A stretch of 64,000 bases of DNA from Streptomyces roseolilacinus. GTDB taxonomy: Bacteria > Actinomycetota > Actinomycetes > Streptomycetales > Streptomycetaceae. The notes beneath the pieces are model-generated. The model was not told where the DNA came from. It made no database searches and saw nothing but the letters and a program-made list of their open reading frames with translations. Where the stretch lies: contig NZ_BMSV01000006.1 of assembly GCF_014649335.1 (NCBI RefSeq), positions 186,001 to 250,000 on the forward strand, given 5' to 3'. The position numbers and the translations under genes are program-made. Positions within the stretch are counted from its first letter, which is position 1, and each line of letters opens with the position of its first letter. Of the stretch, positions 28,286 through 35,962 are shown in pieces.

Positions 28286-28301
28286 CGTTTCACGTGAAAC
28301 A
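28286..28301. other. parS site (ParB binding)
   Basis: CGTTTCACGTGAAACA with the perfect core at 28287-28300, in the 20-base gap between the convergent serine hydrolase and GNAT genes. It begins at the base after the hydrolase stop codon. Confidence 0.9.
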
Positions 28302-28305
28302 GCGC

Positions 28306-28758
28306 TCAGAGGGCCAGCTTGAAGCCGACGTGTGAGGCGGTGAAGCCCAGGCGGTCGTAGAAGCGGTGGGCATCGGTGCGGGAGGCGTCCGACGTGAGCT
28401 GGACCAGTACGCAGCCCTGGCGGCGCGACTCCGCGATGGCCCACTCGATCAGCCATGTGCCGAGTCCGCTGCCCCGCGCGTCGGCGTGCACCCGTACCGC
28501 CTCGATGAGGGAACGGGTGGCGCCGCGCCGGGACAGTCCCGGTATGACGGTCAGGTGGAGCGTGCCGATGACCCGACCGCCGCGGACGGCGACCACCAGG
28601 TGCTGGTTCGGGTCCGCGGCCACCCGCTCGAAGGCGGCGAGGTAGGGGGCGAGGTCGTCGGGTGACTCCCGCTGGGCGCCGAGCGGGTCGTCGGCGAGCA
28701 TCGCCACGATGGCGGGGACGTCGGCCGCCGTCGCGCGCCTGATGTCGAGATCGTTCAT
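28306..28758 (-). CDS. GNAT family N-acetyltransferase
   Basis: A 150-residue single-domain acetyltransferase. The N terminus DIRRATAADVPAIVAMLADD is the usual GNAT beta1-alpha1, and the acetyl-CoA motif A reads VRVHADARGSGLGTWLIEWA with the R-G-x-G-x-G/A pattern. The C terminus RFYDRLGFTASHVGFKL is also typical. The acceptor amine is unknown. The gene lies 22 bases downstream of the marR stop codon, so it is probably cotranscribed with marR. Confidence 0.87.
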   Translation of the reverse strand: MNDLDIRRATAADVPAIVAMLADDPLGAQRESPDDLAPYLAAFERVAADPNQHLVVAVRGGRVIGTLHLTVIPGLSRRGATRSLIEAVRVHADARGSGLGTWLIEWAIAESRRQGCVLVQLTSDASRTDAHRFYDRLGFTASHVGFKLAL

Positions 28759-28780
28759 GGGACGGACGCTACCGGGCCGG

Positions 28781-29239
28781 TCACGCCGGGGCGTCGATTT
28801 CTTCCAACGCCTTCACCAGCGGGGCCAGTTCCGGCTTCTTGGCCGCCTCGTCGAGCGCCTCGCGGAGGGCCGCGTCATGGGTGGGGCGGGCCTCGGCCAG
28901 GAGCTTCTGACCGGTTTCCGTGACATCGGTGTAGATCCCGCGCCGGTCCGTCGCGCAGAGGTACCGGGTGAGCAGCCCCCGGTCCTCGAGACGGGTGACC
29001 AGCCGTGTGGTGGCGCTCTGGCTGAGGACGACGGCGTCGGCGACCTGCTTCATCTGCAGGTGCCCGCCGGGCCCGCTGTGCTGGCGGCTGAGGACATCGA
29101 GCAACGAGTACTCCCGCACGCTCAGCCCGTGCCGGGACTCCAGTGCGCGCTCGACATGGCTCTCGATCCTGCCGTGCAGCAGTGAGAGGGCGCACCAGCC
29201 CTGCGCGGGGGCGGTCGGTGACGAGTCGGTCGCTGTCAT
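28781..29239 (-). CDS. MarR family transcriptional regulator
   Basis: A 152-residue winged-helix regulator. The DNA-binding region LTVREYSLL-like (LSVREYSLLDVLSRQ), QVADAVVLSQSATTRLVTRLEDRGLL and the wing CATDRRGIYTDVTETG are plain, with dimerisation helices at both ends. It is divergent from an MFS exporter, and the gap between them carries four TGCAAT repeats. This is the usual arrangement of a repressor that controls an efflux pump and itself. The ATG at 29239 has GGGAGAGAGG upstream. Confidence 0.9.
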   Translation of the reverse strand: MTATDSSPTAPAQGWCALSLLHGRIESHVERALESRHGLSVREYSLLDVLSRQHSGPGGHLQMKQVADAVVLSQSATTRLVTRLEDRGLLTRYLCATDRRGIYTDVTETGQKLLAEARPTHDAALREALDEAAKKPELAPLVKALEEIDAPA

Positions 29240-29304
29240 CGCTCTGCCTCTCTCCCGTGCGAACGGGGCTCCCGGACGGCCATGCCACCAGGGTAGACGA
29301 GCGA

Positions 29305-29375
29305 TGCAATAGCCCGCGCTTGCAATTAAACCGCGCCTGCAATTATTGTTTACGCTTGTAAAGCGCAGATGCAAT
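29305..29375. promoter_or_regulatory. marR-MFS control region with four TGCAAT direct repeats
   Basis: TGCAAT occurs at 29305, 29321, 29338 and 29370, spaced 16, 17 and 32 bases. A possible MFS promoter, TTGCAA (29320-29325) with an 18-base spacer to TATTGT (29344-29349), overlaps two copies. TTTAC-gctt-GTAAA (29349-29362) is a further small dyad. These fit binding sites for the divergent MarR protein. Confidence 0.55.
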
Positions 29376-29393
29376 CTCAGGAAGGGGCAACCC

Positions 29394-30623
29394 ATGCCGC
29401 TCGCGCTCCTCGCCCTGGCCATCGGGGCCTTCGGGATCGGCACGACGGAGTTCGTGATCATGGGATTGCTTCCCGAGGTCGCGGCCGACTACGGCGTCTC
29501 CATCCCCACCGCCGGCCACCTCGTCACGGGCTACGCCCTGGGCGTCGTCCTCGGTGCCCCGCTCATGACCGTGCTCGGCACCCGGGTCTCCCGGAAGCGG
29601 ATGCTCATGCTGCTGATGGTCCTGTTCATCGCGGGCAACGTGCTGTCCGCGCTCGCCCCCGCCTTCGGGCTGATGCTGCTGGGGCGGATCGTGGCGTCCC
29701 TCGCCCACGGCGCCTTCTTCGGCATCGGCTCCGTCGTCGCAGCCGGTCTGGTCGCACCGGAGAAGAAGGCCGGAGCCATCGCGATGATGTTCACCGGTCT
29801 GACCGTCGCCAACGTCGTCGGCGTGCCGCTCGGCACCTTCATCGGGCAGAGCACCGGCTGGCGGGCCACCTTCCTGATCGTCGCCGCCCTGGGCGTCCTG
29901 GGCCTGCTGGGCATCGCCAGGCTCGTTCCCGAGCAGCCCCGGCCCGAAGGCGTCCGACTGCGCCACGAACTGGCGGCCTTCCGCAACGTGCAGGTGCTGC
30001 TCGCCATGGCGATGACCGTGCTCGGCTTCGGCGGGGTCTTCGCCGCGATCACCTACATCACGCCGATGATGACCGGGGCCGCCGGATTCGCCGACGCATC
30101 CGTCACCTGGCTGCTGGTCCTCTTCGGGCTGGGCATGGTGGGTGGCAACCTGGTCGGCGGTCGCTTCGCCGACCGCGCGCTGATGCCGATGCTGTACGTG
30201 TCGCTGGGCGCCCTCGCCCTGGTGCTCGCCCTGTTCACGTTCACCGCGCACCACAAGGCCGCCGCGGCCGTCACCCTCACCCTGATCGGCGCACTCGGCT
30301 TCGCGACCGTACCGCCCCTGCAGAAGCGGGTGCTGGACCAGGCGTCCGGTGCGCCGACCCTGGCCTCCGCCGTGAACATCGGGGCCTTCAACCTCGGCAA
30401 CGCCCTGGCCGCCTGGCTGGGTGGCCTCGTCATCGCGGCCGGCCTCGGCATCACGGCCCCCAACTGGGTCGGCGCCCTGCTCGCCGCCTCGGCGCTGGGA
30501 CTGGCCGTGCTGTCCGGAGCCCTGGAGCGCCGCGACCGGCGCGGTGCGAGCCGGATCGTCACCGGCTCCACGGCGGAGCCCGCGCTCACGAACGAAGCGC
30601 CGCCCGCCCCCGCACGGAGCTGA
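29394..30623 (+). CDS. MFS drug-efflux transporter (AraJ/CmlR-like)
   Basis: A 409-residue 12-helix exporter. The N terminus ALLALAIGAFGIGTTEFVIMGLLPEVAADY is the hallmark of the DHA1 group that includes AraJ and chloramphenicol exporters, and the following VTGYALGVVLGAPLMTVLG is motif-C-like. ATG 29394 has GGAAGGGG upstream. Divergent MarR probably represses it. The substrate cannot be told. After its stop comes a 428-base stretch without a clear gene. Confidence 0.9.
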   Translation: MPLALLALAIGAFGIGTTEFVIMGLLPEVAADYGVSIPTAGHLVTGYALGVVLGAPLMTVLGTRVSRKRMLMLLMVLFIAGNVLSALAPAFGLMLLGRIVASLAHGAFFGIGSVVAAGLVAPEKKAGAIAMMFTGLTVANVVGVPLGTFIGQSTGWRATFLIVAALGVLGLLGIARLVPEQPRPEGVRLRHELAAFRNVQVLLAMAMTVLGFGGVFAAITYITPMMTGAAGFADASVTWLLVLFGLGMVGGNLVGGRFADRALMPMLYVSLGALALVLALFTFTAHHKAAAAVTLTLIGALGFATVPPLQKRVLDQASGAPTLASAVNIGAFNLGNALAAWLGGLVIAAGLGITAPNWVGALLAASALGLAVLSGALERRDRRGASRIVTGSTAEPALTNEAPPAPARS

Positions 30624-30826
30624 CGGGCCGGTCCCCAGGCCGTGCCCAGGGACAGGACGAGACCGCCGGCCGGCGTGGTGGCCGCGACGGGGAGGAGCAG
30701 CCAGTCGGCGGACACGCGCATCGCGCGGTAGGCCGCCGCGGTCAGCGACACGACGGCGGCGGCACGGGCGGTGATGCCGAGCGCCGGCAACCCGAGCGAC
30801 AGCCCCGGCCGGCGGACGCGGCACAT
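30624..30826 (-). pseudogene. Possible remnant of a membrane-protein gene
   Basis: A minus-strand frame from ATG 30826 reads MCRVRRPGLSLGLPALGITA, then two hydrophobic stretches (AAAVVSLTAAAY and DWLLLPVAATTPAGGLVLSL). Its codons are almost all G/C-ending. It then runs antisense into the MFS gene, so no complete gene exists. It may be the front end of a gene cut by insertion or deletion, or a chance frame. I do not recognise a family. The rest of the gap to 31051 holds only a parS. Confidence 0.2.
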
Positions 30827-30863
30827 GCACGACAAGAAGGGTGCGGGGCGCGGACGCTTGAGT

Positions 30864-30879
30864 GGTTTCACGTGAAACA
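30864..30879. other. parS site (ParB binding)
   Basis: GGTTTCACGTGAAACA with the perfect core at 30865-30878, in the gap after the MFS exporter gene. Confidence 0.9.
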
Positions 30880-31051
30880 CCGCCCCGCCCCCCGCCGCCC
30901 GCGTCTGACGCAGGGAGTGACCGCGGCTACTCGTGTCGGCGTACACGTGCTCACGGCCCCCGAGGGAAGGCGCGGGCCACCGGATTTCCGTGCGAGCGCG
31001 TCGGGTGCGACCCGGGGACGAGCCCGCGGCCGTGTCCGGAGGGCGGGCCGG

Positions 31052-31531
31052 TCAGCCCAGGTCAGGGGCGTGCATGGCGCGCACGCCCTCGATGTTGCCG
31101 TCCAGGTAGTGGCGCAGCGACAGGGGGACGAGGTGCACGGCGGCGATGCCGACCCGGCTGAACGGCACACGGACGATCTCGTACTCCCCGATCGGCTCGT
31201 CCACCTCCGGACCGTGCCGCACGCCCGGATCCATGGACTCCAGGCGGCAGACGAAGAAGTGCTGCACCTTCACTCCGGAGACGCCGCCGTCCTCGATGTG
31301 CTCGACGGTGTCGACGAAGCAGGGCACCACGTCCGTGATCTTCGCACCGAGCTCTTCGTGGACCTCCCGGTGCAGGGCGTCCACGACGGTCGCGTCACTC
31401 GGCTCGACGCCTCCGCCCGGCGTGACCCAGTAAGGGTCCATCCCAGGCTTGGTGCGCTTGATCAAGATCAGGTCGTCACCGTCGAGGAGGACGGCCCGTG
31501 CGGTGCGCTTGACCACTGGACGTTCGGTCAT
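31052..31531 (-). CDS. NUDIX hydrolase
   Basis: A 159-residue protein with the NUDIX box around residues 38-62 (GGGVEPSD...HREVHEELGA). The REVHEELG metal-binding core is intact, while the preceding part has one extra residue relative to the strict consensus. These enzymes hydrolyse nucleoside diphosphates linked to other groups; the substrate is unknown. The ATG at 31531 (MTERPVVKRTARAVLL) has no clear SD. It follows the LysR gene by 61 bases in the same direction. Confidence 0.85.
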   Translation of the reverse strand: MTERPVVKRTARAVLLDGDDLILIKRTKPGMDPYWVTPGGGVEPSDATVVDALHREVHEELGAKITDVVPCFVDTVEHIEDGGVSGVKVQHFFVCRLESMDPGVRHGPEVDEPIGEYEIVRVPFSRVGIAAVHLVPLSLRHYLDGNIEGVRAMHAPDLG

Positions 31532-31592
31532 GGCATGAAAATGGCCCGTGGCGTTCCGCTTGAAACGCCCGCGGGGCCGTGACTGCCGAGGG

Positions 31593-32486
31593 TCACCATC
31601 CGGCCGCCGCCCGCAGCAGCGTCTCATGGGCCCGGGCGATGTGGGTCAGGGTCAGGGCGCCGGCGCGGACGACGAGGAAGTACGTCCGCAGAGGGGGGAT
31701 CGGCGGTTCCAGCAGCGTGACGAGACGGCCGCTCTCCAGGGCGTCCTCGCACAGGTAGCGCGGGAGGACGGCGAGGCCCGCGCCCGCGGCGGCGCTTTCC
31801 AGCGCGGCCCGCAGGTCGGGAACGACGACCGTGGCGGACGCGGCGGGTTTTGACTCGAAGACGGCGGACCAGTACCGGGCCACGAACGGCAGCGACTCGT
31901 GGACCTCGATCACCGGTAACTGCTCCAGGACCACGGAGCCCTTGCTCAGCAGCACGTCCGGCGCCAGTCGGGCGGCCCAGCGGGGCGCGGCCACCAGCAC
32001 GTGCTCCTCGTCGCACAGCGGCGTCGCCGTCAGCAGCCCGCCCCGCGGTCGCGCCGTGGAGAGGACCAGGTCGTGCCGCCCGGCGGCCAGCCCGTCGAGG
32101 CTGTCCTCGGAGGCGGCGAACAGCGAGGTCCGCAGGGTGAGGCCCTCGGCCACCAGGGGCGTCAGCGCGGGTAACGCCCGCAGCGAGACGAGCTCGGGCG
32201 GGCCGGCGAGATGGAGGGTGCGGGTTCCGAGCCCGTGCAGCCCGACCTCGGTGATCTCCATGAGCGCGTCCAGGTGCGGGGCGGCCCGGTGGGCGAGCTC
32301 GTCGCCGACCGTCGTGGGGGTGACACCGCGGGCCTGCCGCAGGAAGAGCGGTCGGCCGAGCTGCCGCTCCAACGTGCGGATCTGGCTGGTCACGGCGGGC
32401 TGGGAGAGGCCGAGGAGGGCCGCGGCGCGGGTGAAGGAGCCGGCCCGGTGCACCGTGACGAAGGTCCGCAGCAGGCTCAGATCCAT
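31593..32486 (-). CDS. LysR family transcriptional regulator
   Basis: A 297-residue regulator with the N-terminal LysR helix-turn-helix (MDLSLLRTFVTVHRAGSFTR, AALLGLSQPAVTSQIRTLER) and a periplasmic-binding-like effector domain (about 90-295). GGAAGAGGAAGG precedes the ATG. The usual divergent target gene is missing: upstream lies only a terminator for the convergent-side PLP enzyme. Its target may be the downstream NUDIX gene or lie elsewhere. An AT-rich dyad at 32531 may be its operator. Confidence 0.9.
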   Translation of the reverse strand: MDLSLLRTFVTVHRAGSFTRAAALLGLSQPAVTSQIRTLERQLGRPLFLRQARGVTPTTVGDELAHRAAPHLDALMEITEVGLHGLGTRTLHLAGPPELVSLRALPALTPLVAEGLTLRTSLFAASEDSLDGLAAGRHDLVLSTARPRGGLLTATPLCDEEHVLVAAPRWAARLAPDVLLSKGSVVLEQLPVIEVHESLPFVARYWSAVFESKPAASATVVVPDLRAALESAAAGAGLAVLPRYLCEDALESGRLVTLLEPPIPPLRTYFLVVRAGALTLTHIARAHETLLRAAAGW

Positions 32487-32530
32487 GCCCTTCCTCTTCC
32501 TGGTCGGCGCCTCCCCCCGGATCCGTACAA

Positions 32531-32548
32531 CTATAAATAAATCGATAG
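32531..32548. promoter_or_regulatory. AT-rich dyad upstream of the LysR gene
   Basis: CTATAAATAAATCGATAG: CTAT and ATAG arms around a very A/T-rich centre, 45 bases before the LysR start. It is strikingly AT-rich for this genome and may hold the promoter and LysR operator. Confidence 0.4.
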
Positions 32549-32625
32549 GCTCCTGTCGCCAGCGTGATTGGACACTGACGTAGAGTCAACTAGCCTGGTT
32601 GAGGCCGGATTCGGGCACACAGGCA

Positions 32626-32664
32626 GGACGGTCCGAGCCACGAGGGGGGAGGCTCGGACCGTCC
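32626..32664 (-). terminator. Terminator after the Cys/Met-metabolism PLP enzyme gene
   Basis: A 14-bp perfect stem (32626-32639 with 32651-32664; core ACGGTCCGAGCC / GGCTCGGACCGT) with an 11-base loop, 34 bases past the stop codon. Confidence 0.85.
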
Positions 32665-32698
32665 GTTCCACCCGGCCGTCGCGGTGCGCGCCGAGCCG

Positions 32699-33841
32699 TC
32701 AGCCGTGCCCGGCCGCCGCGTCCAGCGCGCGCAGCACGTCCGCCACGAGGTCGTCGGGGTCCTCCGCGCCGACCGAGAAGCGGACGAAGCCGGGCGGCAC
32801 GGCGTCGCCGCCCCACCGGCCGCGGCGCTCGGCCGTCGACCGCACGCCGCCGAAACTGGTCGCGTCGTCCACCAGCCGCAGCGCCTCCAGGAACCGCTCC
32901 GCGCGCTCCCGGTCGGCCAGGACGAACGACACGACCGACCCGAAGCGGCGCATCTGCCCGGCCGCCACCTCGTGCGACGGGTCGCCCGGGAGCCCCGGGT
33001 AGCGCAGGCCCGTCACGTCGTCGCGCGTCGCCAGCGCCTCGGCCAGCGTCAGGGCGTTGGCGCACTGCCGGTCGACCCGCAGCTGGAGCGTGGCGAGGGA
33101 GCGGTGGGCGAGCCACGCCTCCATCGGACCCGGGATCGCGCCGACGATCTTCCGCCAGCGCCGTACGCCGGCGGCGAGACCCGCGTCGCCGCAGGCGACG
33201 TGGCCGAGCAGGATGTCGCCGTGCCCGGTCATGCCCTTGGTGTCGCTGGCCACCGAGAAGTCCGCGCCGAGGGCCAGGGGCCGCTGGCCCAGGGGCGTGG
33301 CGAGGGTGTTGTCCACGGCGACCAGGGCGCCGGCGGCGCGGGCCGCCGCCACCATCCGCCTGACGTCGCACACGTCGAGACCGGGGTTGGACGGGGTCTC
33401 CAGCCACAGCAGCTTCGCACCGTCCAGGACGGACAGCTGGGCGTCGCCGCCCGTCGGCGCGACGCGCACCTCGATCCCGTACGCCTCCAACTGCTCGCGC
33501 ACGAGTGGCAGGGCCTGGTAGCCGTCCGACGGGAGGACCACGGCGTCACCGGCGCTGAGCTGCGAGAACAGGACCGAGGAGATCGCGGCCATGCCGGAGG
33601 CGAAGACCACGGTCTCCACCGTGCCGTCCCCGGGCGCCTCCAGCTCGCCGATGGCCCGCTCCAGCAGCGTCCAGGTCGGGTTCTCGTCGCGCCCGTACGT
33701 GTACGGGCCGGTGGGCTCACCGGGCAGGTGGAAGTGCGCGGCGAAGACCGGCCCCGGAAGCGTCGGTTCGTACTTGAGGGGTTCCGGCAGGCCGGCCCGC
33801 ACCGCGCGGGTGCCGTCGCCCCAGTCAGGTGCCGCCTCCAT
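32699..33841 (-). CDS. Cystathionine gamma-lyase/synthase family PLP enzyme
   Basis: A 380-residue fold-type I enzyme of the Cys/Met metabolism family. Visible parts: PYTYGRDENPTWTLLERAIGELE near the N terminus, ASGMAAISSVLFSQL, WLETPSNPGLDVCDV, VDNTLATPLGQRPLALGADFSVASDTKGMTGHGD (Lys of DTKGMTGH binds PLP), and the C-terminal SFGGVRSTAERR. It probably makes cysteine from cystathionine; related gamma-synthase or methionine lyase activity cannot be excluded. Its ATG shares one base with the stop of the upstream membrane gene (TGATG), indicating translational coupling. Confidence 0.87.
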   Translation of the reverse strand: MEAAPDWGDGTRAVRAGLPEPLKYEPTLPGPVFAAHFHLPGEPTGPYTYGRDENPTWTLLERAIGELEAPGDGTVETVVFASGMAAISSVLFSQLSAGDAVVLPSDGYQALPLVREQLEAYGIEVRVAPTGGDAQLSVLDGAKLLWLETPSNPGLDVCDVRRMVAAARAAGALVAVDNTLATPLGQRPLALGADFSVASDTKGMTGHGDILLGHVACGDAGLAAGVRRWRKIVGAIPGPMEAWLAHRSLATLQLRVDRQCANALTLAEALATRDDVTGLRYPGLPGDPSHEVAAGQMRRFGSVVSFVLADRERAERFLEALRLVDDATSFGGVRSTAERRGRWGGDAVPPGFVRFSVGAEDPDDLVADVLRALDAAAGHG

Positions 33842-34221
33842 CAGTCGCGCCCGTCCGGGAGGACGACGTTCAGCGCCCACGACACGATCGAGATGATCAG
33901 GCCGCCCAGGACGGCGGTCCAGAACCCCTCGACGTGGAAGCCGAGGTCCAGCTTCTCGGCGAGCCACGAGGTCAGCAGCAGCATCAGGGCGTTCACGACC
34001 AGCGTGAACAGGCCGAGCGTGAGGACGAACAGCGGGAGCGTGAACAGCTTCACGAGGGGCTTGACGAGGATGTTGACCACGCCGAAGACCAGGGCGACGA
34101 GGACCAGCGTCAGCGCCTTGCGGCCGGTGCTCTCACCGGTGAGCGTGATGTCCTGCAGCAGCCAGATCGCCACCGCCAGGGCACCCGCGTTCGCGAGCGT
34201 CTTGACTACGAAATTCATCAT
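33841..34221 (-). CDS. YvlD/holin-4-like small membrane protein
   Basis: A 126-residue protein with four membrane helices: TLANAGALAVAIWLLQDI, VLVALVFGVVNILVKPLV, LPLFVLTLGLFTLVVNALMLLLTSW and AVLGGLIISIVSWALNVVL. This is the pattern of the phage_holin_4 (YvlD) family, present in most bacteria and of unknown role, with no link to phage. Start choice is uncertain: ATG 34221 is used; 34218 and 34242 are alternatives, and none has a clear SD. It overlaps the PLP enzyme start by one base. Confidence 0.8.
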   Translation of the reverse strand: MMNFVVKTLANAGALAVAIWLLQDITLTGESTGRKALTLVLVALVFGVVNILVKPLVKLFTLPLFVLTLGLFTLVVNALMLLLTSWLAEKLDLGFHVEGFWTAVLGGLIISIVSWALNVVLPDGRD

Positions 34222-34222
34222 G

Positions 34223-34241
34223 TGTCTGATCGTGGCAGACA
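34223..34241. promoter_or_regulatory. Small dyad in the divergent holin/cupin promoter gap
   Basis: TGTCTG-N7-CAGACA between the two divergent starts at 34221 and 34272. It could be an operator serving both genes; no regulator is assigned. Confidence 0.3.
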
Positions 34242-34271
34242 TGATCGGACCGAGGTGGGGACGAGCGGGCG

Positions 34272-34589
34272 ATGAAGGCATTCCGACTGGACGAACTCGA
34301 AGCGGAGCGCGTCGCCAACGACGGCGCGTACCTCCAGTTCCTGCGCGAGCGGAACATGTCCGTGGGGCTGTACGCGCTCGACGCCGGACAGCTGGACCCG
34401 CAGCAGCCGCACAAGGAGGACGAGGTCTACTTCGTCGTCAGCGGCCGCGGCTCGATCACGGTCGGGGCGGAGACCACCCAGGTGGGGCGCGGCAGCGTCG
34501 TGTACGTGCCGGCGGGGGTGCCGCACAGGTTCCACCACATCACCGAGGACCTGCGGGTCATGGTGGTGTTCTCCCCGCCCGAGGGGTGA
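34272..34589 (+). CDS. Cupin domain protein
   Basis: A 105-residue single-cupin protein. The metal-site motifs are visible: QQPHKEDEVYFVVSGRGSI (motif 1, with H/E ligands) and VYVPAGVPHRFHHI (motif 2, with the final His). It may bind a metal and a small ligand; the reaction is unknown. It is divergent from the holin-like gene and followed by a 28-base palindromic terminator. Confidence 0.85.
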   Translation: MKAFRLDELEAERVANDGAYLQFLRERNMSVGLYALDAGQLDPQQPHKEDEVYFVVSGRGSITVGAETTQVGRGSVVYVPAGVPHRFHHITEDLRVMVVFSPPEG

Positions 34590-34605
34590 CGTCCCCTCCG
34601 CCGGA

Positions 34606-34633
34606 GGACCGGCCCGGGGCCCCGGGCCGGTCC
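34606..34633 (+). terminator. Palindromic terminator after the cupin gene
   Basis: A 28-base perfect palindrome with arms GGACCGGCCCGGGG and its complement, 17 bases after the stop codon. Confidence 0.75.
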
Positions 34634-34648
34634 GGCTCTCCCCAGATC

Positions 34649-34702
34649 GTGTCTTCAAAGTCCCGTCTGCCGAGCGGGCGAACGACGCCACTTCGAAGAC
34701 AC
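34649..34702. repeat. Unexplained 54-base element with 13-base terminal inverted repeats
   Basis: GTGTCTTCAAAGT at the left end and ACTTCGAAGACAC at the right end pair with one mismatch around a 28-base middle. It lies between the cupin terminator and the DUF5326 gene. The borders look like terminal inverted repeats, but no transposase or clear target duplication is visible. Confidence 0.5.
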
Positions 34703-34816
34703 TCCCTAGGGGGAGGTTCAGGGGAGTCCGGGGGGCGCGGAGACTCCGCCGGGAACCTCCACGCCCCTAGCATCGGAGGCGTTCACCGTTGCGACGCAGA
34801 GAGACGAGGCAGGGCG

Positions 34817-35038
34817 ATGGCGGTAAGGGGACTTCTGACGGGACTGCCGTGGTGGGTGAAGTGGGTGGCGATACCCGTGATCGCCGTCGTCGTCTTCGGC
34901 AGCCTGATCGCGACCGCGGTCTACTTCGTGGTCAGCCTGCTGTTCAAGGCGCTGGTCTTCGTCGCCCTCGTCGGCGGGCTGGTGTACGCCGTGCGGAAGT
35001 TCAAGGGATCGTCGCCGTCCGCACACGACGGCTGGTGA
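34817..35038 (+). CDS. DUF5326 small membrane protein
   Basis: A 73-residue protein with two membrane helices (VKWVAIPVIAVVVFGSLIATAVYFVVSLL and ALVFVALVGGLVYAV) and a charged tail. It matches the streptomycete DUF5326 family found next to ssgR/ssgA. GAGGCAGGG precedes the ATG. Its function is unknown; the constant position near sporulation genes hints at a developmental or envelope role, which is inference. Confidence 0.75.
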   Translation: MAVRGLLTGLPWWVKWVAIPVIAVVVFGSLIATAVYFVVSLLFKALVFVALVGGLVYAVRKFKGSSPSAHDGW

Positions 35039-35189
35039 TCCGGCCCGGCCATTAGCCCGGCCGGGGGAACGGCCCCGGCGGAATCCACCCCCGAACGGAG
35101 TCTGCCATTAGAGTGGCAGAGCTTCCGCGCCCCTTTTATCCAGGGGCTGACTGAACGCCTTACCAGCGGTTTGTACGACTGTTGCGACT

Positions 35190-35225
35190 GTATGCCGCGT
35201 GTTATGCGAACACGCAGATGCATAC
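35190..35225. promoter_or_regulatory. Nested dyad upstream of ssgR
   Basis: GCGTGTT-atgcg-AACACGC (35197-35215) lies inside GTATGC (35190-35195) ... GCATAC (35220-35225). It sits about 57 bases before the ssgR start and may be an operator or a leader hairpin. The surrounding 243-base gap holds nothing else that I can name. Confidence 0.4.
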
Positions 35226-35281
35226 GGCGGTGCCAGCGGCGACCGCTCGTGGGCAACATGCCCTGGGGGTGACCTTCGGTC

Positions 35282-35824
35282 ATGGCTTCGACTTCCACTG
35301 TCCCGACTCTGATCGGCTCGGTGCAGCGGGCTCTCCGACTGCTGGAGGCCGTCGGCTCCCACGAGGGCGGGGCCCCGGCCAAGCAGCTCGCGCGCGAGAC
35401 CGGGCTGCCGCTGGCCACGGCCTACCACCTGCTGCGCACCCTCACCCACGAGGGCTATCTGGTGCGGGAGAAAGGGCTGTTCACCCTGGGCGAGGCCGCC
35501 AGGCGGCTGGCCGCGGCGAGCTCGCTGCAGAATCGTCGCAGCAAGATCGAGGAATCCCTGGCGCGCTGGCGGGACACGCTCGGCGTCCCCGTCTGCTTCG
35601 CCGTCTACCGGGACGGCGCGATCGAAGTCGTGGCCGTCTCCGACCACCCCGCCGCGATGACCGCCCCCACCCTCGACGAGTGGGCCGACCACCCGGGAAA
35701 ATCCCTTGCCACGGCCATTTCCGTATCCCTGGTGCGGGATGAAAACGTGCTTCCCGAAGTGGAGCGACTGCGCAATGAGATCGGGGAGTTCCTCCGGTCG
35801 CTCGCCATCTCTATCAGTATCTGA
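35282..35824 (+). CDS. ssgR: SsgR, IclR-type activator of ssgA, apparently internally deleted
   Basis: 180 residues. The N-terminal winged helix (LIGSVQRALRLLEAVGSHEGG, KQLARETGLPLATAYHLLRTLTHEGYLVR) and the start of the effector domain (VPVCFAVYRDGAIEVVAVSD) follow SsgR, the activator of ssgA in streptomycete sporulation. IclR proteins are usually about 240-260 residues. Here the sequence jumps from DEWADHPGKS to ATAISVSL and the C-terminal ERLRNEIGEFLRSLAISISI, as if about 60 residues of the effector domain were removed in frame. Codons after the junction are less G/C-rich. It is immediately upstream of ssgA. The missing segment is inferred from recalled homologs. Confidence 0.8.
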   Translation: MASTSTVPTLIGSVQRALRLLEAVGSHEGGAPAKQLARETGLPLATAYHLLRTLTHEGYLVREKGLFTLGEAARRLAAASSLQNRRSKIEESLARWRDTLGVPVCFAVYRDGAIEVVAVSDHPAAMTAPTLDEWADHPGKSLATAISVSLVRDENVLPEVERLRNEIGEFLRSLAISISI

Positions 35825-35962
35825 AAAATCACTCCTTGTGATCTGATAGCGCGTACAGGAGCATTACGTCAAGAGGGCCAGGACGGATCAATCCTGGCCA
35901 GTTTTGTCGTGGCTACTGCTTTCAGAACTGCATCGAGACATTCATCTACAGCGGGGTACGTG

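Noticed and set aside
33841..34221. Holin-like gene as evidence of a prophage
   Set aside because: The family is widespread in bacterial chromosomes, the gene is coupled to a metabolic gene, and no phage genes are nearby.
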